A DNA stretch of 64,000 bases from Glandiceps talaboti (Eukaryota > Hemichordata > Enteropneusta > Spengelidae): positions 310,001 to 374,000 of the forward strand of contig NC_135567.1 of assembly GCF_964340395.1 (NCBI RefSeq), written 5' to 3'. Shown here piece after piece: positions 48,511-61,614 of this stretch. Under the pieces are notes generated by a model. That model was not told the origin of the DNA, did no database searches, and saw nothing but the letters and a program-made list of their open reading frames with translations. The position numbers and the translations under genes were made by a program. Numbering within the stretch: position 1 is the stretch's first letter; the number at the start of each line of letters is the position of its first letter.

Positions 48511-49350
48511 GTTGACTTTAGCATGGTGCTATCATTGTTGCTGATTTTAGCATGGTGCTAACATTGTTGGTGATTTTAGCATGGTGCTAACATTGTTGCT
48601 GATTTTAGCATGGTACTAACATTGTTCCTGATTTTAGCATGGTGCTATCATTGTTCCTGATTTTAGCATGGTGCTAACATTGTTGCTGATTTTAGCATGG
48701 TACTAACATTGTTGCTGATTTTAGCATGGTGCTATCATTGTTCCTGATTTTAGCATGGTGCTATCATTGTTGCTGATTTTAGCATGGTACTATCATTGTT
48801 GCTGATTTTAGCATGGTACTAACATTGTTGCTGATTTTAGCATGGTGCTAACATTGTTCCTGATTTTAGCATGGTGCTAACATTGTTGCTGATTTTAGCA
48901 TGGTACTAACATTGTTGCTGATTTTAGCATGGTGCTAACATTGTTGCTGATTTTAGCATGGTGCTAACATTGTTCCTGATTTTAGCATGGTGCTAACACT
49001 GTTGCTGATTTTAGCATGGTGCTATCATTGTTGCTGATTTTAGCATGGCGCTAACATTGTTGCTGATTTTAGCATGGTGCTATCATTGTTGCTGACTTAG
49101 TATGGTGCTATCATTGTTGCTGACTTAGTATGGTGCTAACAATGTAACATTTTAGTATGGTACTAACAATGTAACATTTTAGCATGGTGCTATCATTGTT
49201 GCTGATTTTAGCATGGTGCTAACATTGTTGCTGATTTTAGCATGGTGCTATCATTGTTGCTGATTTTAGCATGGTGCTAACATTGTTGCTGACTTAGTAT
49301 GGTACTAACAATGTAACATTTTAGTATGGTTACATTGTTGCTGATTTTAA
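48511..49350. repeat. 29-bp minisatellite, about 29 copies
   Basis: Unit TTAGCATGGTGCTAACATTG plus TTGCTGATT. Each unit carries the perfect short hairpin TTAGCA-TGG-TGCTAA, although the GGTAC and CTATC variants break it in some copies. The right end degenerates (ACTTAGTATGG, AATGTAACATTT). Confidence 0.95.
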
Positions 49351-50990
49351 TACTGACATATACAAACCATTATTGAAGTACATTGTGTATATCCTTGCAT
49401 TGTAAGATGTACAAAACCAACCCAGTTGACAAAATATTTACAAATTTACATATTTCTTAACTTTTCACAAATTTTTCCAAGACTGTTATGGAACTCTATG
49501 AAAACAAAGAGTGCATTTATACAAATTTATCAAAGGTATGGTTAATAAATTGGTATATTCAATGAAAACATTCAATGACTTTATAATGTCCTACAACAAC
49601 TTTTTGAAACCTTGGGTCTAGGTCAAAAGTCAGAATGAGTGTACTGTACATTCGATATCTTGGATATTGCGTATAGCTGTCATATCATGGTTAGTTTTCT
49701 TTCAAAACAAGAGAAATATTCAAATGAAGGTCAAAGGTTTATATAGTGTATAATTCAAGGACTTGGATGTTGTATGACTTTATAACTCAAATGATAAGTT
49801 TATAAATACTGTAAGTACATCATTCTAAAATTCACCACTATAGTTTCAACAAACTAATTGTTGTGTGCTATTTTTATCACTAACAGCTGATGGCCTGGAC
49901 ATCTCATGACAACAAATTTCTTAACATGGTTTGAAAGTGTTGAGAGACTAAGATAAAACATACAGCAACCACCCAGCTGTTCCATCTGACTTCATAACTA
50001 TCTCCATCACAGACAGAGACTCTGCAAAAATACCTCTGGTGTTATTTTTACTCTTGTTTTGTCTTTTTTCAGTCCTGGTTTGTCTTTCAGTCCTGGTTTG
50101 TCTTTCACCTGTGTGTTTTTTCACCCTTATAAGTTTCTGTTCATGCTTCTTTCATTATTTGTAATTAGGCCTACCAGTAGAATTGTGTAAGTTTACATAA
50201 AATGATGAAACTATATATCTATCCCAACATATACTGGTACAGTACAAATCATAACATTTTTCCACAACCAGGATATTGTCAGAAATAAGCAATTTTCGCC
50301 AAAAACATTTTAACAATTGTTCATATCATATTTGTTTCTGTCACATGGTCATAGTCAGAAATGAGCAATTTCCTGCCAAAAAATATCAATCATTTTTTTT
50401 TCAATTTGCAAATTTTTGTACCTAATATGTCAATACTGATAAATTAGATATCGTAACGATTGTGTTCACAACCAGGATATTTCTCTAAATAGAACCAGAA
50501 CTATGGAAATTCTCACTAAAACACAATTTTTGTAATCCTGCATGCAACCAAGATTTAATTATTATATATCAATTACTATTACAGTTAAATATTTTGACAA
50601 TAATATCATGATTTCACATTTTTGTGCAATACATTTTTTTGTATGTAAGGTATAATTTGGGGTCAATGACCTAGATACCAATATCATTTGGGGTCAATGA
50701 CCTAACTACCAATAACATTTGCCTAATCTACCACAGGAAAATAAAACACTTTTTCCTAGAGGCTCCTTAAAATGTTTTTAAACAAAATTATGTGAACAAT
50801 GGTAGAAGAGAGTGGCATATAAGATAACATGAAGTGAGACTATGGCTTGTCACTTATCATCAATTGATCAATTCAGATGTTTCTACTACAGGCTACGATA
50901 GACTTGCAATGACATAATTTCTTAAATTTAATATTTGTCCAAAAAAAATTATACTTATTTCATTTCTAAACACAAATCTTTGGAAAAAAA
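49351..50990. other. AT-rich single-copy spacer with small duplications
   Basis: About 1.6 kb. Small local repeats: TCAGTCCTGGTTTGTCTTTC (two overlapping copies near 50,070-50,105), TTTGGGGTCAATGACCTA (two near 50,660-50,705), and a degenerate phrase with AGAAAT(A/G)AGCAATTT (50,281 and 50,358). No gene recognised. Confidence 0.5.
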
Positions 50991-51234
50991 ACAACTATTC
51001 ATTTCAAATCAAATTAAAATATTCAACTATTTATTTCAAATTAAATTAAAAATGTTCAACTATTTATTTCAAATTAAATTAAAATATTCAACTATTTATT
51101 TCAAATTAAATTAAAATATTCAACTACTTATTTCAAATTAAATTAAAATATTCAACTACTTATTTCAAATTAAATTAAAATATTCAACTACTTATTTCAA
51201 ATTAAATTAAAATATTCAACTACTTATTTCAAAT
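50991..51234. repeat. 32-bp AT-rich minisatellite, about 7.6 copies
   Basis: Units ATTCAACTATTTATTTCAAA plus TTAAATTAAAAT, with an ACTATTT to ACTACTT change spreading through the right half. Confidence 0.95.
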
Positions 51235-53371
51235 CTTGGTTAAATTGTTGCTTGTTATTCTTCAAAAACAAACATATACATTGTTTACATTATGTTTACA
51301 ACAGAATAATTTTAAGAAAGTTTTCAATATTTCCATGTTTCAATATTTTATCTATAATTTTGAAATACTCCTGTATCAAGTCTAACTTGGTATGTCAGCT
51401 TCTTAACGTAAAGTTCTTAATTCAATATTTTGTGTTATATTGTTTATGACTCTGAAGTGTTTTGATAGCAAAGTAATAATTTTGACAAAAAAAGAAAAGT
51501 TTTACTATTGTATTGGTTATAGTAAAGAAGACTACACTAAGATTGGGTAAGTAACAAAGTAACAAAGTAAGCCACAATAGAATCACATTGAATACCAAAA
51601 TATCACACAAATTGAGCTACTGACAGAAAGTGGCATTTCACTGTTAAGGAAGAAATACACCATTTGATATCTGGAGCAGGTGGAAAGAATAAAACTTGTT
51701 GCTGGCCAAAAGTGTTGGAAAATTTATACTGACCAACTCGACAGAAAAGCAAATTTGTTTCCTGGGTATGAGCTAAAAAAAATTGTTTTGCTACAAATGT
51801 AGAAACTTACTACAAATGTCAAATTCACAAGTACATACTGTATGTTTCTGGTGCTACCGCCTCCAGCACCTAATCTTTCAAAGTTTCTTGTCAAAGATTT
51901 ATACTAACTGTTGGCAAATCCTAAAACAAAGCAAAATACTTCCATCGAATCAAATAAGTAAAAGTACTCAACTGACTTAGTACCTTGAATGAATCCTGTC
52001 ATAATGATAAAGTCATTTCAAATGGTATGACATGCAACAATCAATAAACATGTACTTCCAGGATTATTTTTTGGTCTTAGTTATCAGAATTAAAATTTCA
52101 ACTGTGATCAGGAAAGAGTATTGTTATCACCTTGACATGTTTAAACTAAATTGTAACACAATACCAGTTAAATTAAATTGTAACACCAGATAGCAATTTT
52201 TTAGTCCTTAAATTTGAAAAAAAATTCTATGGCTGGGAGAGGGTTTCACCCTTATTTGGCATAAACAGAATTTGCTGTCTAGTTAATGTCGGAAAAAAAA
52301 TTGCTGTCAAGCCTAATAAAAAAAATTGTGTGGTTCTGATTACACTCAATTTTAGAATAGAAGGGGTAGGTAGATTTTTTCATTGTATTTTTTTAAGGTG
52401 TGCATGTCTAGGTCAGGTAGTTATGTGTTTTCCAAATGGTCTCTGTGTTATTGGTTTCTTCCCATCATATGTACAACCATTACAGACAGGAAGAACAGTT
52501 TTTTATTGTCTTTTCTGGCGAGACTTCACAGTTCTTAACATTTTTTTCTCAAACATAAAAAAAATGTTTAGGGTCGGCAATGAAAACTAGGTAACCAAAC
52601 ATCTTTTTTTTCTATACCTCATGGTGGTTGCAAAAACTGTTGAGTCCAAATTTTCCCCCTTCTCCCCCCCCCTCCCCCCCCCCATGTATGGTATGATACA
52701 GGAAGTCAGTGAAAAGAAAATTTGCATGAAAGTCAGAGAGATAGAATTTAACTACTAAAAAAAAGTGACATTTTTCCAAAATTTCTCAAAGACAATTAAA
52801 CAAGAAACAATACTGAATTTTGTTTGTAACTCTTACACCAACAATTGTGTCAAACCTAAAGAAAAATTGCGCTATTGACAAAAAGAGACAGATATAAGCC
52901 TGATGTGAACAGTGTGGTGGATTCACAGTGACAAACAACACCACTTATGAAATGCATGTGGTTTTCATTTAGCCATACATTCTAACCATGAGATCACAGC
53001 ATGTAATCTTATGTGAGAAACACCTTCCATTGCTACATACAGAGTCATCACCAGAATGAACTTATCAACAGCTACCAAATACTGGTACAATTCATGCAAG
53101 CTGCTGCATGTCTAAGCTGAATAACATGGCCACCATTTTAAAAAGTAATTTAGGGTGTAAGGAATTCATGAGATGAGCACAGCAATTGCTTTCAAAGCTT
53201 TTGTGTAGATAGAGGCCTCCATGAAAAGAAAATGTTGTTAAACAAAAAAGGCATACACAATATGTAAATAATAGATGGGATAGGAGAGGGACTGTTGAAC
53301 AATGGATCTTAGTGACCACAGGTCAACATTTTGCCACTTTGCTTGGGTGGATTTACCATGCAGTAGGCCAA
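51235..53371. other. Single-copy AT-rich sequence, no gene recognised
   Basis: About 2.1 kb. It holds a C-rich pyrimidine tract (about 52,657-52,683), a tandem GTAACAAA pair (51,549-51,566) and several frames of 60-86 codons without recognisable domains or splice borders. Confidence 0.5.
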
Positions 53372-53566
53372 CAATTCAATGCTTTATTGTCATCAAATAG
53401 CGGTAGATGACATGTCTATACAACACAGCCCGACATGCAACAACAACCACTACGTTCACACACTTACTTCTAACTTTACATATTGTCTAATCACCAAACC
53501 ACACAAACCTTTATTGAATTGTAATCTATCCTATAGAGGATACAATTCTCTGAACAGAACAGAACA

Positions 53567-53567
<1 letters not shown>
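53372..53567 (-). mobile_element. Possible LINE/SINE 3' tail fragment (minus)
   Basis: On the minus strand this ends AATAAAGCATTGAATTG (complement of 53372-53388): a polyA signal followed by a short ATTG-type tail, like the one at 4873-4898. A second AATAAAGG lies near 53,512. It is bounded on the right by the TTA microsatellite. No coding sequence is recognisable, so the class is inferred from the tail alone. Confidence 0.3.

Positions 53568-53632
<65 letters not shown>
53568..53632. repeat. (TTA)n microsatellite
   Basis: About 21 uninterrupted TTA units, followed by an interrupted TTACTATTTTATTAGTAGTA tail. Confidence 0.97.
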
Positions 53633-53637
<5 letters not shown>

Positions 53638-54083
53638 TTTATTAGTAGTAGTAAAGAACAGTGAAATTTATCTTCTAAGAAATCTGTGGATCACTCAACA
53701 AGTTTATACAGCCACCATAATTAGAGTGGGCTATGGCGATGTAATTGGGTTTAGACTTAAATCACCAACCAAATCTATTTGACTTGTACACAGTTTGGGT
53801 CACCTACTTCTACACATTTCCCTTAACTTTGGGTCAGTTTTGTTGTACATGATTCAGTAGATTGCAGATGACAGCAGACGATATATTTTTGGGTCTCAAG
53901 AAAATCTGTCATCTGTCATGGTAGGGTAACAAAAATTTGTAGAAAATTTGGGTTGGCAACACCTCATCAATATCTGTCGTTCTGTCATTTAAATTTTATG
54001 TGCAACTGCACCTCTAACATATTTTTCCGGCAAAGTTCGAAGACATTTCAGACAGTGTCTATACTGTTATTTGAATACACAAC
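53633..54083. other. Single-copy spacer
   Basis: No gene or element recognised. Confidence 0.5.
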
Positions 54084-54199
54084 AAAATTGATTCATAGAA
54101 GCAAAATCAATGGCCTCAAAAACTTGCTTCATTGGAGCAATATCAGCATACCTCAAAAATTTGATTTATCGGAGCAAAATTAACAGACCTCATTTGAGA
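54084..54199. repeat. Degenerate tandem repeat of about 38 bp, 3 copies
   Basis: Three copies share TTGATTCAT.G(A)AGCAAAAT-type and GCCTCAAAAA(C/T)TT-type phrases with about 70-80% identity by eye. Confidence 0.65.
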
Positions 54200-57048
54200 A
54201 AATTACTACATATGTGGAGGAACCCATCTCCAAAAGAAGGATTCAAAAGAAGATAAAACTGCTACTTCAATGATAAGTTTAACAAACTCAGTTTCAAACA
54301 CCAGCATTTCACACAATTCAACTAAATATCTATGCTAAAATGTATTCTAAAAGTTTTTAAATTCCAGTATTTCACATGATTTTACGAAAATGTATCCCAA
54401 AAGTTGATACTCTTTGACACTTTAAACCTTCAGTATTAACGACTTATCAAATATCATCTGCCTATAAAAGCGCAGGGAAACATGTAATCAGCTTATCCCA
54501 TAAAGAATAAGAAGTGTTTACGCTACAATCACTGCACTGATAGGAAGTGTCAACAGTAGAGTGGTCACTAAAGTGTGATAATGAATTCACGATCACTTCC
54601 TAAGTACTTTTTGGTTAATCTATGGTCATTCTACTAAAAATTCACAATGTTTCACTAAATATTGTTGGTTTGTGCATGCTGCTGAGTTACAATTTATGGC
54701 CGTGTGACAACCAACAACCATATGGCCTTGAAAAGCAATATAGTAAGCTTTAATATAGCCGTAGGGTTAAAGCCATACAATATGTCGTCAGCAGTAGCAG
54801 ACGACATGCTGAAAATACTGCTACAAAATTAAAATCTTACAAAATATTTTGAATAACTATTTGATTTTGGAATGCTTTTAGAGAAATCTCAGTCAGGTTC
54901 CATTCCTGTGGTAAGTTAAGTTATTATATATCAGTGTACTATTGTGGAAAACGTAAAAACTTTATTTTAGAAACCAAAAAAGCTCTACAAGTCCGGAGTT
55001 TTCATTTGTCAACTAGGAGGCCTACAGCTGTTGGACTTCACTGTCGTTTCTTATTAATGAACTCAACCGTCGTTTCTGTCGATGTATTTAACAATTAATT
55101 AAGTTGCCAACACAGTAGGATTCCAGATGTCCTAGTCTAGCAGAAGAGACAACAATTTCTATCATATAAAGACGTATTAGTTGTTGGCAGCCACTGCCTG
55201 CTGAGTCCTATGTTTAATAAGATACCCTGTCTAAGCTTGTTTACACCACGGAGAAATTGCGAATGGGCAATTACACTCGCCTTGTGTGTAGCACAATAAA
55301 AGCCAAAGTGTTCATCTTTAATGAAGGTCCATTGAAATAACGAGAACAAAAAGATTGGCTAGGACACTGAAAACACATCAGTGCGAAAGCCTTGCTCCTA
55401 AAAAGGCTCTTTCATAGTTGCAACCCAGATACGACGCTCACCTCTCACTAGCAGCTTGTACCTAGTCATTTCTCGCTAGCCTCACTACCTATACCTCCCA
55501 TAACTTGGTGCTGTTTGAACGATATTTAAATATCTGTAGACAAATTATTTCCCCCGGTACGCTTGACAAACTCGAACAAAAGTCGACGCAAATAGAAATA
55601 CTATCACTTCGGAAGTCTATCGGAAGTCCACATTGACCCATTCCACATACGCTTTTCAATGACAGTATTTATTTTATGTACAAACAAATCAAAGGCCTGT
55701 GAAGGTTTGGTAACAATAGAGGAACAACACAGATTTAAAGACACTTCAAGTCTACTTTTATGACAATAATAGTTCTTATATATTTGTAACCCCGAACATT
55801 GAAACGGCGAGGAGAAATAAAAGCCGTTTTTGACCCGAAGCAGTGTAGAGACTTTCCTTTTGAACGCGGGATTAGAGAGTCTGTGTATGGCGCCTAAACT
55901 ATTGTAAGACGTTAGTGTGGTGTATTAAATTGTAATGAACCCAAACAACAGATCGAAACTTGGATACAGACATAATGAAATAATTTCAACATTTATCAGC
56001 GTCGAGTTTCGTATTAGAAACACTCGAAAATTGAATCACGATGGGTTTAACACTGAACTTTACATTGTGCGCACTTGTCAGTGGTGTCATATAGCGTAAG
56101 TGACCCCAACAACGTCTTGCAACGTAAGTTAACAGTCTCGCTACACTTTAGCAATATTTGTCAAAGTAATATAATATTTATCAGGAATCGACTTAACAGC
56201 GCTAACTGTCAAAAACGTTAGTTAAGAAGCCGTTAAAAACGCATTAATATTGGTTGAAACCCGACAAGTCAAACGATCTAAACGTCTTTGACAATGCTTT
56301 TTTTTACGACACAAGACATTTTTATATGTAAGTTTCATTGACGTATAACATACGTTTTCAATGTATCTGTTTACCTAAGACGGAAATATCTACTCTACAC
56401 CCCTCAAATAATTCATAATCGCCTTCACTCACAAATTCAAAGATCGCTATTAGATATGTGACCAACATAGTGATTGTAACAGAACAAGACTACGTACGTT
56501 ATGCAACAACAAGGCCACCTCTCGGCAGCTCATCTAACAACACAGCTCGTGAGGGATTTTTATCGAATCCTCGTGTCTACTCAGTATCAAGTAGGATGGT
56601 ATGGGGTTACCTGTCCAACACACGTCACAACTCACAATGTTAGTGGAACGTGTTGTCTTGTTGACAAATTGTGTTGTCTGTATACATAGTTTGTAAATCT
56701 CCTAAACACACACGCCGGTCACTGCCTTTCAATGCAACGTTTACAGAAAGAATTAACACAAAACCGAGTGTATGTTGTCAATAATCAATGCTACACGTTT
56801 TGTTGACTTGGACAGGGGACACACATGTGAAAGATCGATAGCGAAGGAAGTTGAGAGGAACCCACACGCGTTTTAAGAAAGGGTGACCGTCTTGAAGACA
56901 AGGGGAGACCCCAAACTATACAGTTGTCGATATGCTTGAACTATCAACGATTCGATTACTAAGTGTCGTGTATGTTACAACGGTGGCTCTTGGAAATGTA
57001 TTCGAGCGCTGCATGTTCGGTAGAGATAAGAAATCTAGCGAGACTTAC
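54200..57048. other. Single-copy, CG-richer sequence left of the coding exon
   Basis: About 2.8 kb. No tandem arrays, and clearly more CG dinucleotides than the repeats, especially after 55,400. If the minus-strand exon at 57049-57221 is real, this is its downstream intron: it starts with GTAAGT at the exon edge, and no next exon was identified with confidence. Confidence 0.45.
54463..54470 (+). promoter_or_regulatory. TATA-box-like element
   Basis: TATAAAAG within CCTATAAAAGCGCAGGG, a good match to the TATA consensus with a GC-rich downstream flank. No transcript start or ORF downstream supports it, so it may be chance. Confidence 0.2.
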
Positions 57049-57221
57049 CTCTTCCTCTGGTGTGCCGTTCGTAGTAGCCGAATTGGCTCCATCAAGGGTA
57101 ACTGTGGTGGCCATGTCCGTACGTGCCCGCTTAGCTTCGGGTAGGTCCGCCTCCGTGATTTCTGTCGAAGGGGTGTACGGACGAGGAGTCTTGCTGGCGT
57201 GGGAAGGTATCTTGCCGGTCA
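57049..57221 (-). CDS. Putative internal coding exon, 173 bp, unknown nuclear-type protein
   Basis: On the minus strand a pyrimidine-rich acceptor (TTTCTAACTGTTTCCCGCAG) leads directly into an open exon that ends in GAGGAAGAG followed by GTAAGTCT, close to the donor consensus. The 173-bp exon carries two bases of a split codon plus 57 codons, starting TGKIPSHASKTPRPY and ending TTNGTPEEE. The product segment is rich in Pro, Ser, Thr, Glu and Ala, likely disordered, with a basic patch EAKRARTD that could serve in nuclear localisation. An internal ATG in good context (GGACATGGCCACC, codon 36) could also be a start, making this a first exon. I do not recognise the family. GC and CG content exceed the surroundings, as expected of coding or promoter-proximal DNA. 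Neighbouring exons were not found. Confidence 0.6.
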
Positions 57222-60093
57222 CTGCGGGAAACAGTTAGAAAAGACGAACGGCGATGAGACTTTAGAAAAAATACTCCACTATGTACTGTGTTTATGTGCT
57301 GACGGACTGCTCAACTACGCTGCGTTAGACTTCTGCATGGGTTAAAAAACAGTGAAGTACGAACGTGTATGTATAACGTGCATCGGCCGTTGAGACGTGT
57401 GTGTACACTGCGCTTAGGCCGTTCAGCTAAACTCGCCACTCGCCTCTATTATTATTTTATTAGCTTAGACGAACAGACAGTAAGAAGGTATGACGTCACT
57501 ATGACCCGTAACGACCTGAGTTTCTTCTTCTCACCCATTATCCTTTGCGAAAAACCGCTACCAAAATGTATGTAGGCAATTCATGAACTTGATCGATCAA
57601 CATAGCATTAATTCAAAAGACCATCTTAGCATAAAATAGCTTTCCCAACAACACACGTTTACCATGGCAACTGATCTAGAAATCGCGCCATTATCTTGTC
57701 ACTTTCGATCTTTCCACCACGTTCTGACTGTTTATTTCTTCTAGAGCACCGGTTAAAACGTTTGCGAAAAATCCAAATACAAAATATTTACACTGTCGTA
57801 TCTTACGAGTTACTGTACTGAATAATACATTCAAAAGAAAATTTATCGACAGCAAGGCACAGAGTTCTCTTTGTCATTAGAATCTTCGAACAAAAGCTAT
57901 ATGATAAAACTTATTTGCTAAAAAGCCGTCGCCATATTGTCTAGGGATAACTTGTCTTCACACTTTCGTAGTCAATCAACTTTTACGGGTCTGTTTTTAT
58001 TCTAAAAGAAAGGCCACTCTTCAGAGGCGACAAATCGCCCGAGGGAAAATGAGATTACTCAACCAGGACTGACACACAACGGTCACACTGTTGCTCCCCT
58101 CCAGCAAAAATAGACCCGCCCAAACTCTTTATGGTGAGATAGGTCGCTATCTTTCGAACAATAGAAAATGGGAGTGGCTGTAACAAAATAGGGGAGAGAG
58201 ATGTTGTCATTATTATCAGCTTATAGTTCTAGATTTTGATGTAACGGTGATGGGACGCTCTATTCGGTACGCCAACCGAGTCATCCCCATGGGAAAACTG
58301 TTCGCCACTATCGCACCGTAGAGGGCTCACATTGTTCTCTTCTTACTTGTTAAATTGTAACTGAACAAATTCAATGATAGTCTGACAAGGAAGTCTAATA
58401 CAAAAAAAGTATACATTAATTTTGACAATCTTGTTTTGAAATAATTAAGAACGGGTATAACACGAACCGCTCAAAATTCATGTTTGAAAGTTCAATATAT
58501 TTTTCTTAATGTGTAAAATAATGTAACTTGCGAACATTAAGGCTACAGTGATCGCTGTCTTCTTACAAAAGCACTTTTTATGCGAGTGGCATAAACCATG
58601 TTTTCGTCTTGAGCAATACAGACTTTTGGCATTTCACAGCAGTAAACAGCTTATTTGGTATCCACCAAGGGATCAAAAGAGACTTTTATGGAAACTAGTG
58701 ACACGACAATGGGTTGAAGATTACAATGGAAGCCCGAGAAGTGAAAAGAAAGACCCCCGCTATCTCTGACGCTTGTTAGCGTTTCGACGACATGAACGGA
58801 CGTAACGTCAGACAAAATGCATGAACTAAACACTGTCTCCTCTCTTATGTTTGCTTTGTACATCTCGCAAAATACCGATTATAGAAGGTAAGAAAATTGG
58901 CTTTTCAGATTTGTTGTGTTTGTTTGTCTCCCGCTGACAAGATTGTCTTTTTATATTTGTTGGACGGTACTGTGGGACGGGTTGGTGATTCATCTCAAAT
59001 AATAGCTCAGCACATCACATCAATAGACGGAGTCTAATCCATTCTTTGTCAACCGAAAGACCTTATTCAACGTCTTTAAGAAATTATATGTCCTTGCAAA
59101 TCATTTCACCCCCTTAAGGTCACGTAAATTGGACTAGGAGTAATTCCCACACTACGGTACAATAAAGCATACAGAACAGACACCAAAACTAGTAGTGTTT
59201 TCTTCGTCTACGTCTAGTACTGGTCCAAACATGTAACGCGTTTGGAGTTTTTGCATGTAACGCGTTTTGTAGTTTTCACTGATTGTGGTCGGTTAAACAT
59301 GAACTAAAATATAGACAAACTACATCAATATTACGATTTAACACCACAAGTTGCAATATGACTTTTTAACTTGAAAAATATGTACATAGGTTTTCGTCGT
59401 TTCTATAGCGACCGGTGCAATGGTCGTTTATTCAAGGTTTTGATATAGCATAGCTTAAAACCCCAAATAACTAGCATTATTAGCCTTTATCACTGTTAAA
59501 GTGCGATTGTAGATAGACAAACGTCAGGCAATGTTTTAAGAAGTTACAGCGACAACACGATCTCAACCTTGTTGATGACACTCAACGTACTCGTTTTTAG
59601 GAACATTATGAACAGAGAGTGGAGAGAACTTAGCCAAGACCCGGAACAAACCGTAACGAAATAAAGAGATATTACTACCTGGTATCGTGTGGTACCCGCC
59701 GTATACTGCCGATAGCTCCAGCGTGGCTAACTTGACGTGTACAAATATAAAACGTACTTTAAATGTGGTTGATTAAATCCTTTGGACTCGGAGCTGCAGA
59801 AGTGCGACTATTTCGAGAACAACGCAGAGTCACTGTGAAACTATACAGTGTGTGGGGGGATTTTCTTTGTTGGGTTAGGGGGTCCTAAATTAATTAGAAG
59901 GTATAACCGTATATTCGACGTCAGTTCTTCATCGCGTCTTGATGGCATTGTCCACGTATCCAGTTATCTCCACTGCTGGCAAACCTAAAATATTTTATTG
60001 ATTCGCTTTATGTTCAGTCGAAGTTGAGAAATTCCTTAAATGCACAATTTTCACAATATACTAGGAATTTTGATCCTGCTTACTGCATTTTAG
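57222..60093. other. Single-copy, CG-richer sequence right of the exon
   Basis: About 2.9 kb without tandem arrays and with scattered CG-rich patches. It would be upstream intron or promoter of the minus-strand gene. I found no second exon I would defend. Frames at 57369-57575 and 58548-58769 (plus) lack domains. A donor-like GAAGGTAAGA lies on the plus strand near 58,886 without a supported exon. Confidence 0.45.
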
Positions 60094-60110
60094 ATGTCTG
60101 CCTGTCTGCC

Positions 60111-60199
<89 letters not shown>

Positions 60200-60340
60200 G
60201 GCTGTCTGGCTGTCTGTATGTATGTATGTATGTATGTGTGTATGTATGTATGTATGCATGTATGTATGTATGTATGTATGTGTGTGTATGTATTTATGTA
60301 TGTATGTATGTATGTATGTATGTATGTCAGTATGTCTGTC
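60094..60340. repeat. (CTGT)n-(TATG)n compound microsatellite
   Basis: A CTGT/CTGC tract (60094-60217) passes into TATG repeats (60218-60327) and a few CAGTATGTCTGT units. The pure Cys/Val/Leu and Tyr/Val/Cys/Met readouts are artefacts of the period. Confidence 0.97.
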
Positions 60341-60450
60341 AGAATTTCAGGCTCGTACGTCCAGACGATTGTAATCCTATGACTAAATGATAAATGTTAC
60401 TTGTACTAAAATAATTATATATATACAATACTTAGCATGTCTTCTAAAAT

Positions 60451-60550
60451 AAATCGCAGTAGTCGGTGTCTGTTGTGCACGCACACCTTGGAATCGCAAT
60501 AGTTGGTGTCTGTACGCACACCTTGGAATTGCAGTAGCTGGTGTCTGTTA
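60451..60550. repeat. 40-bp array, left part (2.5 copies)
   Basis: Units with AATCGCAGTAGTCGGTGTCT, then GTTGTGCACGCACACCTTGG; one unit is 6 bp shorter (TGTACGCACACC). The array is cut at ...GTGTCTGTTA by the TIR element and resumes on its far side. Confidence 0.9.
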
Positions 60551-61293
60551 GGGACCGGTCAGTTTCTTCAGCCGGGGGGGGGGGGGGGGCGGTGGATTCT
60601 TAAATTGGGCCGCCAAAAGGTCACTGATACCCCACCATCTGGAAAACCAAAAACAGGCTGACCCACTATCACTTAATTCTAAAACAAGATGACCCCCCCC
60701 CCCCCATATATATAATATTCACTTGTCAGGTATTTTTTGATCGTGACTCAGTGTGGACTGCTTGACTGTCTTGCATCTACTGTATACGATCCCGGGTTAG
60801 CACTATCATAATTATAATCTTGACAGTGGAAGGTATGGGAAAGCTTGAGCAGGGAATATGTATATCTCTTATGGGGTCCTAAGGGGTCTCCCCCTAGAAG
60901 CCCTGGAGGTTTTTTACTCTGAAAAGTCAATTTTGAGACTATTCAGGCCCTTTCAGACAATAATTTCCAAGTTTTACAAGACAGCACCAACATGTAAAAA
61001 AAATTATTTTTGAAATATTAAGTTTGATAGCATCTTGACAGTAAGAGGTAGGGGAAGAGCTTGAGACTGGGATGTGTACATCTCATGTAGTGGGGGGTGG
61101 GGTTCCTAGGGGTCTCCCCTAGAAGTCCTGGAGGTTTTTTACTCTGAAAAGTCAATTTTGAGACTATTCAGACAGTCCCTTTCCCACGAGTAGGGAACAT
61201 TTTAGAATTAGAATTAGAATTAGTTTGTTTATATAGCGATATGTCAACGAAAACATTATGCACCCCCCCCAGGCCGAAGAAACTGACCGGTCC
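60551..61293. mobile_element. 743-bp TIR element, non-autonomous
   Basis: Left end GGGACCGGTCAGTTTCTTC then AGCC and a run of 16 G. The right end is the inverted form: eight C, AGGCCGAAGAAACTGACCG and GTCC. Terminal inverted repeats are thus about 22 bp plus a homopolymer. TTA stands on both sides (60548-60550, 61294-61296), and removing the element restores a normal unit of the 40-bp array (CTGTTATGCAC). That is strong evidence for true insertion with a TTA (or TA) duplication. Inside, a block of about 160 bp is present twice in direct orientation (60818-60990 and 61033-61195: CTTGACAGT, AGGGGTCTCC, TTTTTTACTCTGAAAAGTCA). There is no ORF, so it is a MITE-like DNA transposon. TA or TTA targets suggest Tc1/mariner, PIF/Harbinger or a relative; I cannot decide. 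Confidence 0.8.
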
Positions 61294-61296
61294 TTA

Positions 61297-61614
61297 TGCA
61301 CACACTCCTTGGAATCGCATTTTAGATTAACTTCTTTTATAAACTATATATGAAGATTACCATTACGAAACCTTCAAGTTCAGTTTTGCCCCAAACTGCA
61401 ATTTAAGTGAAGCACTGATTGTGAAACAGCCAAGCATTTACATGACATGTTCTGTAACTAGTGTGGTAGCTAGGTAATACATGTATATGTATATTTATAG
61501 TTATGTTTGAACTAATAAGTAATATTGAAGAATTCATGTAAGAAACCGGGAGAAGAACAAATATTTACATGTACCACATTTCAGACATGGCTACATGCCA
61601 TTGGAGAAAAAGGA
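61297..61614. other. Array fragment, then single-copy spacer
   Basis: Only a partial 40-bp unit (to GGAATCGCA at about 61,319) follows the TIR element. AT-rich single-copy DNA with no recognised feature follows. Confidence 0.5.

Noticed and set aside
58548-58769. 73-codon plus frame as a small gene
   Set aside because: No ATG-context, domain or splice support; length is expected by chance in this sequence.
60024-60390. Frames across CTGT/TATG repeats encoding Cys/Val/Leu-rich peptides
   Set aside because: Pure microsatellite translation.
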